Assembly (NCBI GenBank): GCA_036277075.1
Contig: DASUNQ010000325.1
Span: 1 to 29,238, forward strand
Origin: DASUNQ01 sp036277075
GTDB lineage: Bacteria; Acidobacteriota; Thermoanaerobaculia; Multivoradales; UBA5704
Reading direction: 5' to 3'
Length of the DNA: 29,238 bases
The translations under genes and the position numbers were made by a program. The notes below the pieces were generated by a model. That model did no database searches, was not told the origin of the DNA, and saw only the letters and a program-made list of their open reading frames with translations. Numbering within the stretch: position 1 is the first letter of the stretch; every line of letters starts with the position of its first letter. Positions 24,002 to 29,238 of the stretch are shown here, one piece after another.

Positions 24002-25672
24002 ATGCTCCGGCTCGCGCCGCCCCTCGCCGCCGTCCTGGCGCTCGCCCTCCGCACGCCCGCCGCCGGCGCGCAAGGTGGGAGCGGCACGCTGACCGCCACC
24101 TTCGACGCCCCGACGCGGGCGCTCACCCTGATCTGGAAGGCAGGGCCGCCGCTCGACGAGCTGCGGGTCATCGTGCCGGCGCGGCTCGCCGGGCGCCTGA
24201 ACGCCGTCGAGCTGCCGTCGGCGTGGTTCCTCAGCCGCGAGGCGGGCTCGCTGACGCTCCGCGGGCCGGCCGCGCCGCCGCCGGTGCGCTTCCGGCTCAA
24301 GCTCGCCGAGGGCAAGCCGCCGCGCGAGATCGCCGTCGAGGCGCGGAGCGGCGAGCGTCCGGTCTTCTACACCGACGCCCTCGCGGTCGGCGCCGCCCCC
24401 CGCCCGGCGGCCAGCCTCACGGGGCTCCTCCGACTCCCTCCCCTCGCCGCCGCCGGCGACCCCGTTCTCGTGCAGGTGCTCGACCCCGAGCGCACGCCGC
24501 CGGAGGGGCGCTGGACGATCGCCGGCGCCGCGGCGGTCCCGTTCGACCCGCGGGTGTCGGCCTGGGAACCGGCGCGGGCGCGGCGCGTCGAGCTGGAGCT
24601 CGCGGCGGGCGTGACGGCGTCCCCGGGCCGCGCCGAGCTGGCGCGCCTCGCCGCGGCCCTGGCTGCGGAAGGGCCGGGGCGCCGCCGGACGCGCTTCATG
24701 GTGCGGCCGCTCCTCGCCTCCGAGCTCGCGGCGGACTCGGCGATCGAGGAGGAGGAGTTCGCGGTCGAGGAGCTGCCGGTCGGCGAGGGCGAGGGAACCG
24801 GCGGCGCGGCGACGGACGCCGTCGAGGAAGCGCCGCCGCTCGAGGTGGAGCTGGGGATGGGCGCGGTGCCGGCGGCGCCGGCGCGCGGCCCGGCCGCCGC
24901 CTACGCCGTGCGCGCGGCCGACCCGGAGCCGTTCGGGCTCGCCGGCGAGGCGGAGGTCTTCATCGTGGCGGGGCGCGACGGAGGCGAGCTGCTCGCCGAC
25001 CTCGGGCCGGGCGAGGAGATCGTCCGGCTCTATGAGGTCGCCGCCGCCGGCGGCGCGGAGCCGCCGCGCATCGTCGCCGTGGCGCCGGCGGACGGCGAAG
25101 GCGCGCCGCCGCCCGGCGGACCGTTCGTCGCCGTCGCGCCGGTCTCGGCAGCCGAATCGCTGGCCTTCGACGTCGCCGACGTCGAGCCGCTCCCGCCGGG
25201 CCCGCCGCCGGAGCTGCTGGCGACCCTGTGGACGACCGAGCTGCCGGACGATCTCGCGCCCGGGGCGCCGCTCGCCGTGACCTACACCGACCCGACCGGG
25301 GAGGTGCTCGTCGAAGCGGTCGCGGAGGCGCGGGTGGGAACGGCGGCGGCGCGGCAGGGGCCGCCGCGCCTCGACGGCGCGGGCACGCCGGCGCTCGGCG
25401 CCGAGACCGTGTGCGTCTGCGGTCTCTTCCCGGGGCCGCTCGCCTGGCGCGGGCTCACGCTCGACGGCGTCCCTCTCTTTCCGGTGGCGGCGTCGACCCG
25501 CGTCCTCTGGCTGCCGCTCCCGGCCGATCTCGGCCCTGGCCGCCACACCGTCGCCGGGCTCGCCGCCGCGCGCTTCCCCCCGGGCGAGGAGGTGACGTTC
25601 GAGCTCGCGGCGGAGCCGGAGGAGCCGTCGCCCCTGCCGGGGACCTGTTCATGTCTCGCGCCGGAGCCGTGA
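24002..25672 (+). CDS. large exported protein, unknown function
   Basis: A 556-residue protein with a signal peptide (MLRLAPPLAAVLALAL...AGAQ). I do not recognise a family. It looks beta-rich with many Pro/Gly turns. Residues about 250-300 include a strongly acidic stretch (EEEEFAVEELPVGEGEG). Near the C-terminus are CVCG and CSC motifs that might bind metal or form disulfides. TYTDPTGEVLVEAVAEARVGTAA resembles a structural or adhesion segment rather than an enzyme. The last codons overlap the flavoenzyme gene, so the two are probably one transcript, although a shared pathway is not shown. Confidence 0.65.
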   Translation: MLRLAPPLAAVLALALRTPAAGAQGGSGTLTATFDAPTRALTLIWKAGPPLDELRVIVPARLAGRLNAVELPSAWFLSREAGSLTLRGPAAPPPVRFRLKLAEGKPPREIAVEARSGERPVFYTDALAVGAAPRPAASLTGLLRLPPLAAAGDPVLVQVLDPERTPPEGRWTIAGAAAVPFDPRVSAWEPARARRVELELAAGVTASPGRAELARLAAALAAEGPGRRRTRFMVRPLLASELAADSAIEEEEFAVEELPVGEGEGTGGAATDAVEEAPPLEVELGMGAVPAAPARGPAAAYAVRAADPEPFGLAGEAEVFIVAGRDGGELLADLGPGEEIVRLYEVAAAGGAEPPRIVAVAPADGEGAPPPGGPFVAVAPVSAAESLAFDVADVEPLPPGPPPELLATLWTTELPDDLAPGAPLAVTYTDPTGEVLVEAVAEARVGTAAARQGPPRLDGAGTPALGAETVCVCGLFPGPLAWRGLTLDGVPLFPVAASTRVLWLPLPADLGPGRHTVAGLAAARFPPGEEVTFELAAEPEEPSPLPGTCSCLAPEP

Positions 25673-26955
25673 GCAGGGCCACCGACCTCCACGACGCGCT
25701 GGTGATCGGCGGCGGCCCCACCGGCGCCACGGCCGCGCTGGCGCTGCGCCGGGAAGGGCTCTCGGCGCTGGTCGTCGACCGCGCCGTCTTCCCGCGCTTC
25801 CACATCGGCGAGTCGTTCCTGCCCCGCAACATGCGCGTGATCCGCGAGCTCGGGCTCGAGGAGCGTCTCGCGGCGCTGCCTCAGGTGGCGAAGTACGGCG
25901 CCGAGTTCGGCCTCGGGGACGGCAGCGAGATCACCTCGATCGTCTTCGACCAGGGCCTGGCGCCGGGCGAGGTCGGCGCCTTCAACATCGAGCGCGCGCC
26001 GTTCGACGCGACGCTCCTCGGCGCGGCGCGCGAGGCCGGCGCCGAGGTCGTGGAGGGGGCCGCCGTCCGCGCCGTCCTCCGCCTCGCCGACGGCGAGGTC
26101 GCCGTCGCGCTCGAGGACGGCCGCACCTTGCGCGGCCGCTGGCTGATCGACGCCAGCGGCCAGGGGACGGTCGTGGGGCGCCACCTCGGCATCCGGCGCG
26201 TGCTGCCGCGGCTCAAGAAGGTGGCCTTCTTCGGACACTTCTCGGGGGTCTGGCGCAGCCCCGGGATCGCCGGGGGCTTCATCTCGATCGTCATGTGCGA
26301 CGAGGGGTGGTTCTGGCTCATCCCGCTCGACGAGCGGCGCACCAGCATCGGCCTGGTGCTGGACGCCGACGCGGCGCGTGCCACGGGCGTCCCGCCCAAC
26401 CAGATGCTCGCCTGGGCGATCCGCCGGACGCCGCTCCTCGCCGAGCGCACCGCCGGCGCCGTCTTCCCGGCCGCCAACCACGTCGCCGCCGACTTCAGCT
26501 ATCGCTGCGAGCCGTACGCCGGCCCGGGGTACTTCCTGGCCGGCGACGCCGCGACCTTCGTCGACCCCATCTTCTCGACCGGCGTCTGCCTGGGGATGGT
26601 GAGCGCCGTCGAGGCGGCCCGCGGCCTCGCCGCGCTCTTGCGCGGCACGGCGCGGCCGGAGGCGGTGCGCCGGCGCTACGTCGAGTTCGTGCGCGGCAGC
26701 TCCGAGCCGCTCTTCCGCATGGTCCACCGCTACTACGACCCGGCGTTCCGCGACCTCTTCCTCGACGCCCGGGGACCCCTCGCCGTCCACCGCGCGATCA
26801 TCTCGGTCCTCGCCGGACACGTCTTCCCCCGCCCCATCGCCGCGGTGCGTTGGCGGCTGCGGCTCCTCGACCTCAACGTGGCGCTGCACCGGCGGCTCGC
26901 GATCACCCGCCGCCGCCGCGGCTTCTCGCTGCTGGCGGCGAGCCCGTCGTCCTGA
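25651..26955 (+). CDS. FAD-dependent oxidoreductase of the flavin halogenase-like family
   Basis: A 434-residue flavoprotein. GGGPTG (20-25) binds FAD. GESFLPRN, the Lys81 segment KYGAEF, WFWLIP at 220-225 (the WxWxIP motif) and GDAATFVDPIFSTG match flavin-dependent halogenases and their relatives. The Lys and WxWxIP make halogenation of an aromatic ring possible. In aryl-polyene clusters such genes are common partners of the hot-dog enzymes that follow here. The ATG at 25651 is used; an in-frame GTG at 25669 makes a GTGA overlap with the upstream stop and is a good alternative. Confidence 0.82.
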   Translation: MSRAGAVSRATDLHDALVIGGGPTGATAALALRREGLSALVVDRAVFPRFHIGESFLPRNMRVIRELGLEERLAALPQVAKYGAEFGLGDGSEITSIVFDQGLAPGEVGAFNIERAPFDATLLGAAREAGAEVVEGAAVRAVLRLADGEVAVALEDGRTLRGRWLIDASGQGTVVGRHLGIRRVLPRLKKVAFFGHFSGVWRSPGIAGGFISIVMCDEGWFWLIPLDERRTSIGLVLDADAARATGVPPNQMLAWAIRRTPLLAERTAGAVFPAANHVAADFSYRCEPYAGPGYFLAGDAATFVDPIFSTGVCLGMVSAVEAARGLAALLRGTARPEAVRRRYVEFVRGSSEPLFRMVHRYYDPAFRDLFLDARGPLAVHRAIISVLAGHVFPRPIAAVRWRLRLLDLNVALHRRLAITRRRRGFSLLAASPSS

Positions 26956-27689
26956 GCGCCGAGAGGGATCTCGCGCCGTTCTTCGCCGGTCATTTCCCCG
27001 GCCGGCCGGTGCTCCCCGCCGTCGCGCAACTGGCGCTCGTCGAAGAGGCCTGCACGGCAGAGGCTGGCTGCGAGGTGCGGTTGGCGGCGCTGCGGGGAGT
27101 GCGCTTTCGGCGACCGGTCGGACCGGGTGAGGAGCCGGTCGTGCGGCTCGCGAGAGGCGGCGACGACGAGGTGCGGTTCGAGCTGCGGCTGGGCGAGGAG
27201 CGGGTGAGCGACGGCCGGGCGCGGGTCCAGGACACGGCGACGGCTGCGCCGCGCGACGACGGCGGCAAGGACCACCCCTCGCTCGGGGATTTCCCGCCCT
27301 TGGACGAGCTCGTGCCTCACCGCCCGCCCGCGCTGCTGCTGCAGAGGCTCATCGCGCGGACGGAGGATGGGCTCGCCGCCGTCGCGGCGGTGCCGCGCGA
27401 CTCGCCGTTCGTCCGGCGCGGACGCGTGCCCGCCCTTCTCGCGCTGGAGATGGCGGCACAGGCGGCGGCCGCACTGGAAGCGTTGGCTGGGCTCGCGGGG
27501 CCGCCGCGCCTCGGCTACCTCGTGGGAATCCGGGGAGCCACACTTCCCCACCCGTGGCTTCCGGTCGAAACGCAGTTGCGGGTCGAAATTCGCAGCGCCG
27601 GGCGGGTTCCCCCGCTCGCCGTCTACGCTCTGACCGTCACCGGGGACGCGGTGTACGGCACCGGCACTCTCAGCGTGCTTCTCACCTGA
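26952..27689 (+). CDS. double hot-dog protein (ApeI-like plus ApeP-like dehydratase domains)
   Basis: A 245-residue protein with two hot-dog folds. Residues 1-100 contain LAPFFAGHFPGRPVLPAVAQL, the FabZ/ApeI-type start. Residues about 112-245 begin DFPPLDELVPHRPPALLLQRL, the ApeP (FabZ-like 3-hydroxyacyl-ACP dehydratase) pattern with its PHRPP motif. Aryl-polyene clusters usually carry these as two separate genes; here they are fused. No ATG, GTG or TTG is found before the essential GHFPG motif. The best start is CTG at 26952, overlapping the upstream TGA as CTGA, so translation probably depends on reinitiation. Confidence 0.72.
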   Translation: MSAERDLAPFFAGHFPGRPVLPAVAQLALVEEACTAEAGCEVRLAALRGVRFRRPVGPGEEPVVRLARGGDDEVRFELRLGEERVSDGRARVQDTATAAPRDDGGKDHPSLGDFPPLDELVPHRPPALLLQRLIARTEDGLAAVAAVPRDSPFVRRGRVPALLALEMAAQAAAALEALAGLAGPPRLGYLVGIRGATLPHPWLPVETQLRVEIRSAGRVPPLAVYALTVTGDAVYGTGTLSVLLT

Positions 27690-27699
27690 AGCCTGGTCC

Positions 27700-29238
27700 T
27701 CACTCCCAGACCTTCCGGAACAGGAACCACTGGTGCGGCCGTTCGCGGATCGCGCCCTCGAGCTCCGCAGCGTAGCCCGCCACGGCCTGCCGCAGGTCGG
27801 CCTCGCGGTCGGCGGTGCGCGGCACCTCGATGGGCGGCCGCACCCGCGAGCGGTAGCGCAGGCGCCCCTCGCGCAGCACGAAGACGGGCACGATCGGCAC
27901 CCCGGCGGCGCGCGCCAGGGCGGCGGGACCCACCGGGAACGGGAAGGGGCGCCCGAAGAGGGGCGCCTCGAGGCTGCGGCCGCCGGCGCGCGGGCGGTCC
28001 CCCTGGAGGGCGACGATGTCGCCGGCGCGGAGGGCGTCGAGGAGGACGGCGCCGAGGTGCGGGTTGTCGGCCGCGAAGTGGGTGACGTGCAGCCCCGGCG
28101 CATGCGCCTCGAGGAGCCCGCGCACGAAGCGGTCGACCTCCGCGTCGGGCTCCGCCTCGCGCACCAGGTGGACGCTCCGGCGATTTCGCGTCGCCGGCAC
28201 CATCGAGCCGCTCTCCCAGGGGCCGAGGTGCGCGGTGAGCAGGACGAAGCCGGTGCCGGAGTCGAGCAGCGCCCGCCAGGTCGCCTCGCCGTCGAGCGCC
28301 ACCTCGGCCACGCGCCCCAGCGCCAGCCGCTCGTAGCGCTCCGAGAGGCACCAGGCGAACTCGCGCAGGGTGCGGTAGATCCGCGCTTGGCGCCGCCAGA
28401 AGCCGGCGGGCCCGAGCACCGCCTCGAGGTTTGCCGCCACCGCCGCCCCGACGCGCCGCAGGGCGATCCAGAAAAGCAGGGTGAAGAGGGCGATCCCCGG
28501 CGCGAACAACCGCTGCGGCACGACGATGACGCCCAAGCGGTGGATGCGGTACCAGAAGACGCGGGTGAAGTGGAAGCGGCCGAGCAGGCGGTGCGCCCGT
28601 CCGATTTCGGGAGCGTGGGGCGGCCGCTCGCGCGGCGGGCGCCCGGTCCGCGCTCCCGCGCCCCCGCGCCGGCGGTCGCCCAGCGCACCGAGAGCGGGCA
28701 GGACCGTCAGCGTCGCCAGGAGGCAGAGGACGACGCCGGCCGCGACGATCAGCCCCGCGTTGCGCAGCCCCGGCACCCGCGACGAAGCGAGACTCCCGAA
28801 GCCGATCCCGGTGGTGGCGACGGTGAGCGTCATCGTCAGCCCCAGCTCGCGCGCCGCTCCGGCCACTCCCGCCGGATGCACGCGCGCGGTGTGCAGCGTG
28901 TGGACGCCGAGGTCGATGCCGGTGCCGAAGAGGACGGGGAGCGTGGCGATGCAGAGGAGATCGATCGGCCGCCCGGCGGCGCCCCAGAGCCCGAAGGTCC
29001 AGAGGCAGCCCAGGGCGAGCGGCAGGGCCGACAGCGCCGAAGCGCCCGGCCGGCCGCGGAAGGAGGCGAGGACGACCGCCGCGACGAGCAACAGGGCCAG
29101 GCCGCTCGAGCGGCGGAGGTCGGCGAGCGCCAGCCGGCGGAGCTCCTCCCCCACCCGCGGCACCGAGGCGAAGGCGACCCCGGGGCCGAGCGGCGCCAGC
29201 GCGCGCAGCACCGCCGCGCGCGCCGCGCGCTCGCGGCC
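27700..29238 (-). CDS. MMPL/RND exporter fused to an LpxL-type acyltransferase (5' partial)
   Basis: The frame is open to the right edge, so the N-terminus is missing; 512 residues are visible. The first 180 or so are the C-terminal membrane domain of an MMPL-type RND exporter: about five membrane segments, with the VLFGTGIDLGVH motif. After an Arg/Pro-rich linker come residues about 215-512, an LpxL/HtrB-type lysophospholipid acyltransferase with the H-x4-E motif AHLGPWE, ALQGDRP and GVPIVPVFVLREG. Both activities belong to aryl-polyene clusters, where they move and lipid-anchor the pigment, but normally as separate proteins. It converges with the hot-dog gene, with 10 bases between the stops. 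Confidence 0.82.
   Translation of the reverse strand, partial: GRERAARAAVLRALAPLGPGVAFASVPRVGEELRRLALADLRRSSGLALLLVAAVVLASFRGRPGASALSALPLALGCLWTFGLWGAAGRPIDLLCIATLPVLFGTGIDLGVHTLHTARVHPAGVAGAARELGLTMTLTVATTGIGFGSLASSRVPGLRNAGLIVAAGVVLCLLATLTVLPALGALGDRRRGGAGARTGRPPRERPPHAPEIGRAHRLLGRFHFTRVFWYRIHRLGVIVVPQRLFAPGIALFTLLFWIALRRVGAAVAANLEAVLGPAGFWRRQARIYRTLREFAWCLSERYERLALGRVAEVALDGEATWRALLDSGTGFVLLTAHLGPWESGSMVPATRNRRSVHLVREAEPDAEVDRFVRGLLEAHAPGLHVTHFAADNPHLGAVLLDALRAGDIVALQGDRPRAGGRSLEAPLFGRPFPFPVGPAALARAAGVPIVPVFVLREGRLRYRSRVRPPIEVPRTADREADLRQAVAGYAAELEGAIRERPHQWFLFRKVWE

Overview
The window is a very GC-rich (above 70% by eye), densely packed bacterial chromosome segment. It has many 1-4 base gene overlaps (ATGA, GTGA, TGATG). 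A Pkn-type Ser/Thr kinase with a sensor front end, an icd-mdh-sucC-sucD cluster and DUF5818-like secreted proteins suggest an Acidobacteriota genome, perhaps Thermoanaerobaculia. That placement is inference. No rRNA, tRNA, insertion sequence or CRISPR array was seen.

Left part (1-7500): a small membrane protein, an exported redoxin, an unrecognised Lys-rich small protein with its own promoter and upstream terminator, a membrane-GAF-zinc ribbon-Ser/Thr kinase, an O-methyltransferase diverging from an exported CARDB-like protein, and a minus-strand operon udk - PTPS-III-like pterin enzyme - probable lipoprotein. A 375-base gene-free stretch (7478-7852) carries a palindrome-plus-hairpin element that recurs at 19759-19841 with compensatory base changes.

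Middle (7853-13400): a degenerate hydrolase/OsmC fusion diverges from an operon of an OpuC/EgtV-type ATPase, a substrate-binding-protein/permease fusion, and egtD (histidine trimethylation to hercynine). All three genes overlap by 4 bases, which suggests transport and metabolism of a betaine such as hercynine or ergothioneine. Directly after egtD lies a 12-unit array with an exact 21-bp period and dyad-symmetric cores, then a probable DUF3471 gene remnant and a VapBC pair.

Central metabolic run (13438-19674, minus strand): icd, mdh, sucC, sucD, an S51-like protein with Cys in place of the nucleophile Ser, ndk, a small zinc-ribbon-like protein and a uracil-DNA glycosylase. This is a TCA block with nucleotide and DNA-repair genes following it.

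Right part (19867-29238): cdd and a Gph-like phosphatase converge. Three OB-like (DUF5818-like) domains follow, the second separated from the first by an in-frame UGA. Then come a PduO-type cobalamin adenosyltransferase, ApaH, a large exported protein of unknown function, and the edge of what looks like an aryl-polyene-type cluster: a flavin halogenase-like enzyme, a double hot-dog dehydratase with a likely CTG start, and an MMPL exporter fused to an LpxL-like acyltransferase that runs off the window.

Across the window, several genes lack a Shine-Dalgarno sequence and instead have a TAnnnT -10-like box 6-10 bases before the start codon. This suggests leaderless or near-leaderless transcripts. 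In two divergent pairs these boxes overlap.
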